Source of the DNA: Anaerolineaceae bacterium UBA2274
GTDB lineage: Bacteria > Chloroflexota > Anaerolineae > Anaerolineales > Anaerolineaceae
DNA length: 64,000 bases
Direction: 5' to 3'
Assembly (NCBI GenBank): GCA_002347705.1
Contig: DDWY01000017.1
Location: 2,753 to 66,752, forward strand
Part shown: positions 51,759 to 60,089 of the stretch, one piece after another
How the letters are laid out: each line of letters opens with the position of its first letter
How positions within the stretch are numbered: the stretch's first letter is position 1
Notes under the pieces: model-generated
Told to the model about the DNA's origin: nothing
What the model saw: only the letters and a program-made list of their open reading frames with translations
The model's database searches: none
Program-made: the position numbers and the translations under genes

Positions 51759-51833
51759 GTCATTCCGAGGGCAGCAGAGAATCTTAACACCATGAGGAGA
51801 AAGATCCTTCGCAAAAGAAGCTCAGGATGACAG
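51759..51833. repeat. Dispersed repeat of the TGTCATTCCGAG type
   Basis: Starts TGTCATTCCGAGGGCAGC and ends CTTCGCAAAAGAAGCTCAGG followed by ATGACAG: the ends are inverted relative to each other. Same family as 21465-21536 and the copies after 63283. Confidence 0.65.
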
Positions 51834-51895
51834 TGGTGCGGGTATTTTTTGGTCATTACGGATTGCGGAGAGGCGTGCGCAATGGTTAGACCGAT

Positions 51896-52032
51896 GTAGG
51901 GCGGAGGCCCGCCTCCGCCGCGATATGTCATTGAATAAAATGACGGGGAACAGGCAGGCCAGTTCCCTACGATGATGGTGGCGAGGTGTGCTCATTGGTG
52001 AGACCGATGTAGGGCAGAGGCCTGCCTCCGCC
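51896..52032. repeat. Two REP-like palindromes in a duplicated block
   Basis: 51896-51919 has perfect arms GGCGGAGGC / GCCTCCGCC; 52009-52032 is a variant. Each is preceded by GAGACCGAT or TAGACCGAT and followed within ~30 bp by GGAACAGGC, so about 100 bp are duplicated. Confidence 0.7.
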
Positions 52033-52067
52033 ACGATAGGGTCTTGATAAAATTAATGAGGAACAGG

Positions 52068-52317
52068 CCTACGTGAAAATATATTCAATTTCAACCAGTT
52101 CGTGTAGGGGTAACCGCCTCTGGTTGCCCGTTATTGTTAATAACCTGAATCAACACAGCCCTCAAAAGGAATGTGTTTGATGGATAAAATGTGTAAACAA
52201 TCACCCCAAACAAAATGTAAACAATCATTGTCTTGACAAAGAGCCTGTCCCTACGTGAAAATATATTCAATTTCAACCGGTTCGTGTAGGGGTAACCGCC
52301 TCTGGTTACCCGTTATT
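52068..52317. repeat. 68-bp direct repeat pair (52068-52135 and 52250-52317)
   Basis: The copies differ at only two positions. Each begins CCTACGTGAAAATATATTC and holds the REP-type GTAGGGGTAACCGCC...GGTTACCC. A 114-bp segment with IS21-end-like motifs lies between them. Confidence 0.85.
52192..52227. other. IS21-type end-like motifs without an IS
   Basis: TGTAAACAATCACCCC is followed by a second TGTAAACAATCA 24 bp on. The first 16-mer is identical to 25990-26005. Located between the two 68-bp repeats. Confidence 0.35.
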
Positions 52318-52350
52318 AAGGCATTGAACAAAACAAAATTTTTTCTTCCG

Positions 52351-52372
52351 GGGCGGGTCTTCATACCCGCCC
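52351..52372. repeat. Hairpin downstream of the secreted lipoprotein gene
   Basis: GGGCGGGT and ACCCGCCC pair exactly around CTTCAT, 16 nt past the stop of the lipoprotein gene. It could act as a 3' stabiliser or terminator; there is no clear T-run on the minus strand. Confidence 0.5.
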
Positions 52373-52388
52373 TATATTCAGAAACAGT

Positions 52389-53801
52389 CTACTTGTTTAT
52401 CAAAGGCAACTGCGTGTTCCACGCCTGGGTGGAGAACCAGGTGTCTGAGCAAGCATCCCAGACCCCAGACAAGTACATATCGTTGGAGGCGATATTGCCT
52501 GAAACCATGGTTTCAGGGCAATTGTCCTCTGAGATTTTGACAGCTGGAGTATAGAACCCTGCGACATAATGGGATGCAGTTATAAAGTTCGACTCTGCCC
52601 ATGCCATTACGGGTATCACAAAAGGTGACTTGACACGGTTCTTGACAGCAGTCATCTCCAGATCAAATTTAAAGGTTGCTGAACCATCACTGGGTTCCAA
52701 GATTACTGAGGTATCAAAAGCATTTGTGTAATAGACCTGAGGAGCGCCAGTCGGAGCAGTATTGTCATCCCCTATAAAACTGAGAAACAGGGTGTCATCC
52801 AGACCCAGGATTTCCACATCATCAATGATTGAGAAGGTATCCCAGCTGGTAGGTAGATCTACCATCACATCTTGTTTATTGCCGCAACCATTCGCCTCAC
52901 AAGATGACATGTAAATCTGGTCCACCGATCCAGGATGGTATCCGCTGGCAAGTGCAACCCGCTGAGTTGTGCCATCCTGATAGAAAGACAGGCTAACAGA
53001 AATGTCCTGATCTGTATATTCAGATGAAGTGATTACCCAAATCTGGTTCATCTGACCGTCTGCCAGCGTACTGCGGTTGGAACGAATCTCCAGGCGCTCG
53101 GAATACGGTGGCGCACCTCCGGTGGTCCAGTTGTAGTGATAACCTACATGCAGAAAACCATCGTTATCGATCCCCATTTCCAGGCTATAGAAATATGCGG
53201 TTTCAAGACTTGGTTCGATAAACCAGTGGACTCGACCAGACACTATCGGTGTTGGAGCGATACGCTTATACCAAAGATCAGCCGTACGCCCTCCTGTGTA
53301 GGGCCTGTCATAAACCGCATAGGCGGTACTACCGCGGGCAGTGACCCAGACGTTGCCAGCGGTTTGTTCTGTGCCATCCAACGGGTCGCAATCATTATCA
53401 TAGCCTCCAACCGGCGGGTAGAGTGGAATTTGCTGGTAACAGGCAAATTTTTCGGGTCCACCGCGCTGTTCAACCCAGGTCACATACGCCATCCCATTGT
53501 CCAAAACGGCGATATCAGGATTATATTGCTTCCAGTTCGTCCCGGACCCACTCATAACCATGGTAATCTTGCCTATTGGCCCTGCCTCTCCATAGCGCGT
53601 GCGATAGTAGACAATCCGGTCAGCCACGACGCCGGCGATGTGAGAGCGGCCAGCCGCGTCAACAGCGATTACCGCATGCTCCACCTGATCTCCATCTGTG
53701 ATATGGATTTCGGTCGGGGGTGAAAAAGTGGTGGGAACACAGGCACTCAAAATGAGTGTTAAAAGCAAGAAGAATGTCCAAATGATGGTTTTGCCTTTCA
53801 T
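52389..53801 (-). CDS. Secreted lipoprotein of unknown function, BNR/propeller-like, 470 aa
   Basis: The signal peptide ends LILSACV (lipid Cys about 22). The body shows repeated short segments of the kind ...AVLDNGMAYVTWVEQ, MGIDNDGFLHVGYHYNW and SLSFYQDGTTQRVALASG, which suggest a beta-propeller of BNR or similar type (inference). Cys-containing loops (YDNDCDP; CEANGCG; CSDTW) may form disulfides. The last residues are NTQLPLINK, similar to the tail of the subtilisin-like protease nearby. ATG 53801 has AAGGAGG 10 nt upstream. A strong promoter and a hairpin precede it. Confidence 0.8.
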   Translation of the reverse strand: MKGKTIIWTFFLLLTLILSACVPTTFSPPTEIHITDGDQVEHAVIAVDAAGRSHIAGVVADRIVYYRTRYGEAGPIGKITMVMSGSGTNWKQYNPDIAVLDNGMAYVTWVEQRGGPEKFACYQQIPLYPPVGGYDNDCDPLDGTEQTAGNVWVTARGSTAYAVYDRPYTGGRTADLWYKRIAPTPIVSGRVHWFIEPSLETAYFYSLEMGIDNDGFLHVGYHYNWTTGGAPPYSERLEIRSNRSTLADGQMNQIWVITSSEYTDQDISVSLSFYQDGTTQRVALASGYHPGSVDQIYMSSCEANGCGNKQDVMVDLPTSWDTFSIIDDVEILGLDDTLFLSFIGDDNTAPTGAPQVYYTNAFDTSVILEPSDGSATFKFDLEMTAVKNRVKSPFVIPVMAWAESNFITASHYVAGFYTPAVKISEDNCPETMVSGNIASNDMYLSGVWDACSDTWFSTQAWNTQLPLINK

Positions 53802-53825
53802 AGTATCCAACCTCCTTGAAGTGGG

Positions 53826-53858
53826 TGCATACAAACCCTCCTTAGGGGAGTGTATGCA
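53826..53858 (-). promoter_or_regulatory. 5' leader hairpin of the lipoprotein gene
   Basis: TGCATAC and GTATGCA form the outer stem, with CTCC/GGGG pairs inside. It lies between promoter and ribosome site in a leader of about 115 nt. Confidence 0.5.
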
Positions 53859-53922
53859 TGTTTTATATTGAAGTTTTGTCGAATTGGCGGCCTCGGACGA
53901 GGTCAAGTGAATTTATGTTAAT

Positions 53923-53951
53923 ACTATAGCAAATTTGGACCTGAAATTCAA
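53923..53951 (-). promoter_or_regulatory. Sigma70-type promoter of the lipoprotein gene
   Basis: TTGAAT, 17-bp spacer, TATAGT on the minus strand. Confidence 0.65.
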
Positions 53952-54070
53952 TAAGCTTTGAGCAATTCCATGTATTAATATAACGTTCTGGGCAACACAT
54001 AATATGGAAAGAAAAAAAAAGATACCGGCCCGTTAGCCGACTTCTTTAGGTGATTAGTTGTAATTCTCTG

Positions 54071-54229
54071 CTATCTGGTCAGCAAGGACAGGTAGATAGC
54101 ATTATCCAGCAGCGGAGGCATCTTGTAGAGATTGAAGTCGAGCCTTTCGGCATCATTCTTTATGGTAGCTGTGGAACCAATGCTAAACCAACCATACCAA
54201 ACCTCACTTGAATTGAAAGCCGTGCTGGG
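54071..54229 (-). pseudogene. C-terminal remnant of an unknown protein
   Basis: One minus-strand frame reads FNSSEVWYGWFSIGSTATIK, then NDAERLDFNLYKMPPLLDNA and ends YLSLLTR plus TAG. It has coding-like composition but no start; upstream it runs into the 110-bp repeats at 54271. It looks like a gene end cut off by repeat insertion. No family recognised. Confidence 0.35.
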
Positions 54230-54270
54230 CTCCCAATGACAAAAAATCTTTCAACGTGAACCTCCATTGC

Positions 54271-54566
54271 GTGGCGATCTCTCCTTGTGTGTATACCCAA
54301 CCGCAAAAGCGAGATTGCCACACCCCCTTTCCGTATCTCCAAACTCGTGGCTGCAAAACACCGGGGGTTCGCAATGACAAAATATCCGTCACCGCGAGGA
54401 GCAAAGCAATGTGGCGATCCGCCTGTGAGTCTGTCATCGCGAGGGAGCTTATGACCGTGGCGATCTCTCCTTGTGTGTATACCCAACAGCAAAAGCGAGA
54501 TTGCCACACCCCCTTACCATATCTCCAAACTCGTGGCTGCAAAACATCGGGGGTTCGCAATGACAA
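54271..54566. repeat. 110-bp direct repeat pair (54271-54380 and 54457-54566)
   Basis: Both copies start GTGGCGATCTCTCCTTGTGT and end GGGGGTTCGCAATGACAA, with only a few differences. GTGGCGATCT and AGATTGCCAC inside are inverted relative to each other. The 76-bp spacer has further CATCGCGAGG-type fragments. Confidence 0.85.
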
Positions 54567-54706
54567 AAGATGCGTCTACACGGGCACAGGTGACCGTTCC
54601 CTGTGACTGCGACCTGTTATTCCGAAGGGAACGCGGCTCGCCCCATATCAATTTGATTATTCTCAACACAGATTGGCAATGGGAACATAACGCGTGACTG
54701 AAAGGC

Positions 54707-54744
54707 ATTAAAAAGAGACTGGCTCCTCAAGAGTCAGTCTCTTT
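54707..54744 (-). terminator. Terminator of the subtilisin-like protease gene
   Basis: AAAGAGACTG and CAGTCTCTTT form a 10-bp stem, extended inward by four pairs to a 5-nt loop, ending in TTTTT on the minus strand, 62 nt past the stop. Confidence 0.88.
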
Positions 54745-54805
54745 ACTTTTCCTACCCGATCAATCAAAGATCACGAGTAAGTGGAAACACCTTCTGTCGT
54801 CTGCA

Positions 54806-57800
54806 CTATCTCATGATAAGAGGCAGGTATAAGAACTTGAGAGGTTCTTCAACCAAAACTTCCCAAACTGCCATTTCCTCAACAGTGTAGGCTTCATCTG
54901 TGCTGTGCAAAGCTTCATTGACGACCAAGCCAACTGTTTCCTCGTCCACCGTCACTTGGAAGGTGATCACATGGGTGGGCGGAACAAAGACGTAGTCGAA
55001 GCAGATAGCCGAGCCATTTTCAATTTGAAGGGTCGTATCATTGTAGACAAAGGTCGTGCCAACAGTACCGTCGACATTTTCCACGCCAATGGTCGAACTG
55101 CCCAGATCGAAATCGGGATGAATGTTATCGTAGGCAAAAATGATCTCATAGGCGCCTGGGGCATCGCTTGGCTGCAAGAAGTAGCCAATTTCGAAGTCCA
55201 GGGTCACCGCAGGATCGCCGCCATAGCGGTAAACATCATCGTATTCAATCACCGCGAAGGAAGCTCCATCACCAACCATGGTAACACCCTTATTGGTGGT
55301 CAGGTCGTACTGGGTGAAAAGATCATCCCAGAACATCGCCATCAGGTTATTGGGGTCAGTCGGGTTGGGCAGATTCTGGTTCATAAAGCTGGTTGAAGCC
55401 ATATCAAATCCCGCAAACCCATCAGCCGTGAATTCCATCCCTACATAATCGATACCGTAGAAGTTGAATGGAGGGTAGGTGGAGAAAGTGCCGTACCAGA
55501 AACTGTCACCATACGCCAGCGAAGGTGAAGCGGCAAACCCGTAACTGGTCGTAAACCAATCCATGTAAGCGTCAGGGTTGCCATCAGGCATGATCTCCAG
55601 TGTACAGGCGGGGTCTTCAGCGCTGGTGGTGAAATCATAGGTGTAATAGCCCGGATCAATGGTGCCAGTCCAGGTGATGGCATTGGTCAGCTCATCATAC
55701 ACTGCACCGCCCGTAACCGAATCCGGCACATATGTGACACCATCAGGCAGTACATCATTGATACTGTACTCAATTGAGTAATCCTTGTAATTAGTAACGG
55801 CAAGGGTGTAGGTAATCGTGTCGCCCGGTGCCGCAATTTCGACATCAGCGGTCTTGACCACGTCATCCGCGAGGCGGACAATATCCAAATCGGTCGAACC
55901 AATCCACAAGTCGCAGAAGGTATCAGCACAGGTGTCAAAGTAACCATACATGCGATCGCCTTCGGATGTGTCTTCATACCAGACAATATCCATGCTGAAA
56001 GGTTCCCCAGCTGGGTTAGTTGCAGGCACGATCACATCGTAATTACCGACTTCGGGTTCCAAAGGAACGATGGCACTTGCAAGGGTGACCGTGTCACCAA
56101 CCGCGCCATTCCAGTTTTGGACAACAATGAAGTAGGTATCAACAGCAGGCCAGTAAATCCAGTCCTTAGGCGCATTTAGATATTCCAGGACGGCACCCGT
56201 CGCACTACTGGCAACCAGGTAGTCAGCTGAAGAAAGCATGCCATCACCGTTCTGGTCCCAATACAGGAACATATCCAGATCAAGTGAGGTTGACTCAGTA
56301 ATTTCAGCCACAAGCCGAATTGAATTGGCAGGCACGTCAAACTTCTTTACGAACACCTGGCTAATATCATCCACCGGATCAGAGTTGGTTGGGTCTGGAT
56401 CCAAAGTGAAGGTTTCCAAATCCGCGACAACCAGACCAGATAGGTAAACATTGCCATCCGTGATTTCCACGGCTGTCAGATCGCTGATTGTTTCAGCGTC
56501 AGCATCCCGGTGAGTCCCAAGCCGCAGGAAAGCCGGAATATTGCTTGAGGTAGGCAGAACAGCCAAGGGGATATGGAGGTCGGCGATCGGTGCGCCAGCC
56601 ACAATTGGGCCAAGTTCGACATCATCTATGTACCAGTTGTCCGCATCATTGCCCTGATAGTTGAATGCCAAACAAACAGTTTGACCTTCATAGGAAGTTA
56701 GGTCATAGGTGTATTGAGCCCAGGTTGTGGATGCAGCACTAAGCTCTTCAAGCTCAACAAAAGCTCCATCCGCTGGATTGCAACTTCCTGTTGAAATAAG
56801 CAAACCATGATAATAGTACCAAGTCGGGTAGAGTGATCTTTCCCAGAATGAGAAATACATACCAGATTCTACTGTAAAGGCAGGTGTCACCAACCATCCA
56901 TTCTGGTCGCCGGCCGCACTATATACATGATAGGCTGACCCTACGCCAGAATGATAGTAATCTATCGTGCGAGCCCATTGGCTACCACCACCATCGGAAT
57001 TATAAGCAGACCAACCGGTTGGAGGGAACGTGGTAGATTCAAAACCTTCCTGCCATCCACCACCACCTGCATGCGAGCTATCTGTCAGAAAATCGATACT
57101 CGCAAATTCCCAAACGTCTGTCTCTAATGTTGCAACATCCGCCGTAAACGTGACCACCTGGGTGCCGCCGGCAGGGATAGTGAAACTAGCAGGAGCAACC
57201 GTTACCCATTCGGGTGCAACAACAGTATAAGTAGCTGGCATACCAGCCACGCTCTTGAAGGTTCGTGTCCAGGTGCATTCACCCACGCACTTGCTGCTAT
57301 ACAAGCTGGCAAGGTTCAAACTTGAAGGAGTGCCGTCCAATGTAGGATCAGCCGCCTCAAAATTAGCAATGGTTTCGTCCAATACCAAACCGACCATTGC
57401 GGCATTTTCGAGCGCAACGCGTCCGGAGCCTTCATCCTGAGGGGTGGCTGGGCGCATGACGCCTTCAATGGTAACGCGGTCAGCAAGCAGACCGTCTTCC
57501 GCGGTCATCATCATGGCTGAACGGATTTCCATGGGGGTCCAATCGGGATGCAGCGCCATCAATAACGCGGCAGCGCCAGCATTGTGCGGGCTGGACATGG
57601 AAGTACCCTGGTACAAGTCGAGTTCGTAATCACCACTGGGGGCAATCGTTCCATCAGCCACAGCAGCCAAAATGGAGACACCCGGAGCAGTGATATCGGG
57701 CTTCAAAACATCAAACGTAGTGTTGGGTCCGTAAGAGCTAAAGCCAGCGATAATATCTTCATAATTGGCGTTATAGATCCGGCTGGTTTCAGCAGAGATC

Positions 57801-59431
57801 GACGCTGTAGCGGTCGGATTGGCATCAATCCATGCCTTGATAGCCAGGCCATCTTCCATGCTGATCATGGCGGCACCAGTAACGATGCCAGCCATGCCTG
57901 CAGGAGCGCCAGTTCGGCTGTTGAAAATCAGCACATATTCAGCACCAGCAGCGTAAGCATTGGCTTCCTTTGCTGCAAAGGTGCAGACACCACGTTGAAT
58001 GAGGGCAATTGCGCCGTCAAAGAAACCGGGAGCAAAAGCCGCACAGCCGTTGAGATTTGCAGGATCATACTTGATTGGCAAGTCCACCAAGTCAATTGTC
58101 AGTAAAGGTCCTGCTTGCACTGCGCCCAGACCAGTTAACTCGGGGGGTACAGTGCCTGGACCGGTGATATCCACGGCATTGGCAAAAATCCGGCCATGTG
58201 AGGCGGCAGCAACGGTGGACACCCAGGGTGAGCGATGCGCCACAGAGGATGGGCCGGTTGTATCGCCGGCATTGCCAGCGGATGTAGAGACAAAAATACC
58301 AGCTTCAGTTGCAGCCAAAAAGGCCAATTCCACTGGGTCAGAGTAAGGATTGGCGCCACCGGAAATGGAGTAGTTCAGAACATCCACACCACTGGCGATA
58401 GCATCATCAACAGCCGCAACAGTTGCGTCACCGTAACAAGCACCATTCGGAGGGACCGGTACACAAACATCAAAAGAGATAATCTGCGCGTGAGGTGCCA
58501 CACCGCTGATAGTGGTGGTAACACCCTGGAATTCCACTTCCACAAAATTGCCGGCAACAGTGGAGGCGGTATGGGAACCATGACCTTCAGAGTCTTCCGG
58601 GCTGGAAGTCTCTACGGGATGATCGGCAACATAGGTGAACGCGCCAACTAATTTGTCATTACAAGCAGTGGCATAATCGGGGTCACCATCAGGAGCACAA
58701 ACACCCAGGTAATCGCCAGTCCATTCGTAGACATAGCCATCTGTGGGGGTAGCGCTGAAGGAGGGGTGGTCAAAGTTGATGCCGGTATCGATAATACCAA
58801 CCAGCACGCCTTCGCCGTAGGTATCAACACCCGTGGCAGTTTCGCCATTCCAAATGGCAGGAGCGCCGATCAGGGTGGGACCTTCATCCGTATCAGTGTG
58901 CTCGATGGGTGCACGCAGTACCTTGGCGCCAGTTTGAGCGGCCAACAGTTCTGCTTCAGCAGCGGTCAACATCATAGAGAAACCGTTGGTGGCATAACGA
59001 TACGTGAACAGCACTTCTGGCACACGACCCAAGACGTTGCTGGCTGTCGTCAGGTAGGCTTGCTGTTGGACCTGGATGTAATCCAGGTATGCCTGGCTCT
59101 CGGGAGCTTTAACATCCAACTTTTCGCCAGTGACAGAAGGGGCTGTAGCAGCAAAACCTGCAAGTTCTCCCTTGTAGGTGGCTAAAGGTTTGTCGGGCAA
59201 GATGACCACAAAGCGAAGGGGGTCCTTGCTATTCACCTCATAGGCTTCGACGGCCGTTTCCTCAACAAATTTAAGGTTACGCCCCTCAGCCTCCGGCTGG
59301 TTGAGCAAGGTTGAGCGGTCAACCACTAACAGCCTGGAGCCAGCGGGAGGAGGGTTCTGGGCACTTACGGGTGCTGCAACCATTGCCAGCACAACTAATA
59401 GTGCGATTACACGAAATAATGCTGATTTCAT
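54806..59431 (-). CDS. Secreted subtilisin-like serine protease with multiple C-terminal domains, 1541 aa
   Basis: A signal peptide (1-24, cut after PVSA) precedes an I9-like propeptide (about 60-175). The S8 catalytic domain has Asp215 (GIIDTGINFDHP), His284 (EGHGSHTAST), Asn387 and Ser611 (QGTSMSSPHNAG). A protease-associated domain is inserted at about 440-550. After it come an Fn3-like strand block, an adhesin/MAM-like (choice-of-anchor J) segment (GWQEGFESTTFPPTGWSAYN), a pre-peptidase-like domain, a DUF11 repeat (VVKTADVEIAAPGDTITYTL) and a further beta domain. The protein ends FLYLPLIMR. A long exported scavenging protease is the likely role. Promoter, long leader and terminator show it is monocistronic and strongly expressed. 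Confidence 0.95.
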   Translation of the reverse strand: MKSALFRVIALLVVLAMVAAPVSAQNPPPAGSRLLVVDRSTLLNQPEAEGRNLKFVEETAVEAYEVNSKDPLRFVVILPDKPLATYKGELAGFAATAPSVTGEKLDVKAPESQAYLDYIQVQQQAYLTTASNVLGRVPEVLFTYRYATNGFSMMLTAAEAELLAAQTGAKVLRAPIEHTDTDEGPTLIGAPAIWNGETATGVDTYGEGVLVGIIDTGINFDHPSFSATPTDGYVYEWTGDYLGVCAPDGDPDYATACNDKLVGAFTYVADHPVETSSPEDSEGHGSHTASTVAGNFVEVEFQGVTTTISGVAPHAQIISFDVCVPVPPNGACYGDATVAAVDDAIASGVDVLNYSISGGANPYSDPVELAFLAATEAGIFVSTSAGNAGDTTGPSSVAHRSPWVSTVAAASHGRIFANAVDITGPGTVPPELTGLGAVQAGPLLTIDLVDLPIKYDPANLNGCAAFAPGFFDGAIALIQRGVCTFAAKEANAYAAGAEYVLIFNSRTGAPAGMAGIVTGAAMISMEDGLAIKAWIDANPTATASISAETSRIYNANYEDIIAGFSSYGPNTTFDVLKPDITAPGVSILAAVADGTIAPSGDYELDLYQGTSMSSPHNAGAAALLMALHPDWTPMEIRSAMMMTAEDGLLADRVTIEGVMRPATPQDEGSGRVALENAAMVGLVLDETIANFEAADPTLDGTPSSLNLASLYSSKCVGECTWTRTFKSVAGMPATYTVVAPEWVTVAPASFTIPAGGTQVVTFTADVATLETDVWEFASIDFLTDSSHAGGGGWQEGFESTTFPPTGWSAYNSDGGGSQWARTIDYYHSGVGSAYHVYSAAGDQNGWLVTPAFTVESGMYFSFWERSLYPTWYYYHGLLISTGSCNPADGAFVELEELSAASTTWAQYTYDLTSYEGQTVCLAFNYQGNDADNWYIDDVELGPIVAGAPIADLHIPLAVLPTSSNIPAFLRLGTHRDADAETISDLTAVEITDGNVYLSGLVVADLETFTLDPDPTNSDPVDDISQVFVKKFDVPANSIRLVAEITESTSLDLDMFLYWDQNGDGMLSSADYLVASSATGAVLEYLNAPKDWIYWPAVDTYFIVVQNWNGAVGDTVTLASAIVPLEPEVGNYDVIVPATNPAGEPFSMDIVWYEDTSEGDRMYGYFDTCADTFCDLWIGSTDLDIVRLADDVVKTADVEIAAPGDTITYTLAVTNYKDYSIEYSINDVLPDGVTYVPDSVTGGAVYDELTNAITWTGTIDPGYYTYDFTTSAEDPACTLEIMPDGNPDAYMDWFTTSYGFAASPSLAYGDSFWYGTFSTYPPFNFYGIDYVGMEFTADGFAGFDMASTSFMNQNLPNPTDPNNLMAMFWDDLFTQYDLTTNKGVTMVGDGASFAVIEYDDVYRYGGDPAVTLDFEIGYFLQPSDAPGAYEIIFAYDNIHPDFDLGSSTIGVENVDGTVGTTFVYNDTTLQIENGSAICFDYVFVPPTHVITFQVTVDEETVGLVVNEALHSTDEAYTVEEMAVWEVLVEEPLKFLYLPLIMR

Positions 59432-59465
59432 TCTTTCACTCCATTTTCTTGTTTAACAGGATTTT

Positions 59466-59486
59466 TGCAGGGGAACGCACCCTGCA
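59466..59486 (-). promoter_or_regulatory. Hairpin in the long 5' leader of the protease gene
   Basis: TGCAGGG and CCCTGCA pair exactly around a 7-nt loop, 35 nt before the start codon. GGGGAACG occurs here and again at about 59600 in the same leader. Confidence 0.5.
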
Positions 59487-59660
59487 CGTTTCTACGTACA
59501 CTTGCGGGAACAATTGTAAAGATTTGCTGATAATTCGGTCTGACTAAGCTAAAAGTCAAGTGGTGGTAACTCCTTTCAAATTTTATATCCATCCCCCAAG
59601 GGGAACGTTCAAGAAAGGTACGAACAGATTAATAAATATCGACCGGCAATCGACGTCTAA

Positions 59661-59689
59661 ATTATAGTCATTCTGTTTCCATGCGTCAA
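59661..59689 (-). promoter_or_regulatory. Strong sigma70-type promoter of the protease gene
   Basis: TTGACG, 17-bp spacer, TATAAT on the minus strand, the best match to consensus in the window. The predicted leader is about 220 nt. Confidence 0.82.
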
Positions 59690-59847
59690 GCGAAACTTTA
59701 GTCGCATTATCATTTGAACCAACAGCTATCTCTTAGTAACATTATCCTTTGACATGACACTGAGAACAATATTTTTCTATTATCGCTCCCTGCCAGACTT
59801 CGTCTAGCCAAAACCATGCGGATTCCAACTCTCCAGAGCCCACTGTC

Positions 59848-59871
59848 AAAAAAACTGCTTCTTTGTGCAGC
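59848..59871 (-). terminator. Possible terminator of the feo operon
   Basis: CTGC/GCAG forms a short stem (8-nt loop) followed by seven T on the minus strand, 23 nt past the last feo gene. The stem is weak. Confidence 0.4.
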
Positions 59872-59893
59872 GGGTGTTTCCAAAAATATCTGA

Positions 59894-60088
59894 TCAACAA
59901 TGCTTTTTGATCTGCTCCGGGCAGTTCTGCTCGGATTTTTTCGGCAGGATCTTTGCCGCGGCACAGGTGCCCGCGTAGGTGCAGCCCGCGCAACCCCCAC
60001 GCCCGGATTTGGCATTGCATACCATCTTATAAATGATCAATCCTACGATTGCCGCGAGCACAACACTGATAATAATCGTTGGGACCAT
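59894..60088 (-). CDS. FeoB-associated Cys-rich membrane protein, 64 aa
   Basis: One transmembrane helix (about 4-22, IIISVVLAAIVGLIIYKMV) is followed by a cytoplasmic or periplasmic tail with six Cys: CNAKSGRGGCAGC, then C in AGTCAAA, and two more near the end. This matches the short proteins found next to feoB (family PF12669). Role unproven; iron handling or electron transfer near FeoB is assumed. It starts 1 nt after the feoB stop, with AGAGG inside the feoB end. Confidence 0.9.
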   Translation of the reverse strand: MVPTIIISVVLAAIVGLIIYKMVCNAKSGRGGCAGCTYAGTCAAAKILPKKSEQNCPEQIKKHC

Positions 60089-60089
60089 C

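Noticed and set aside
54160..54566. Minus-strand frames of 115 and 120 aa with repeated FCCWVYTQGEIAT-like text
   Set aside because: They translate the 110-bp direct repeats; the internal peptide repetition follows the DNA duplication.
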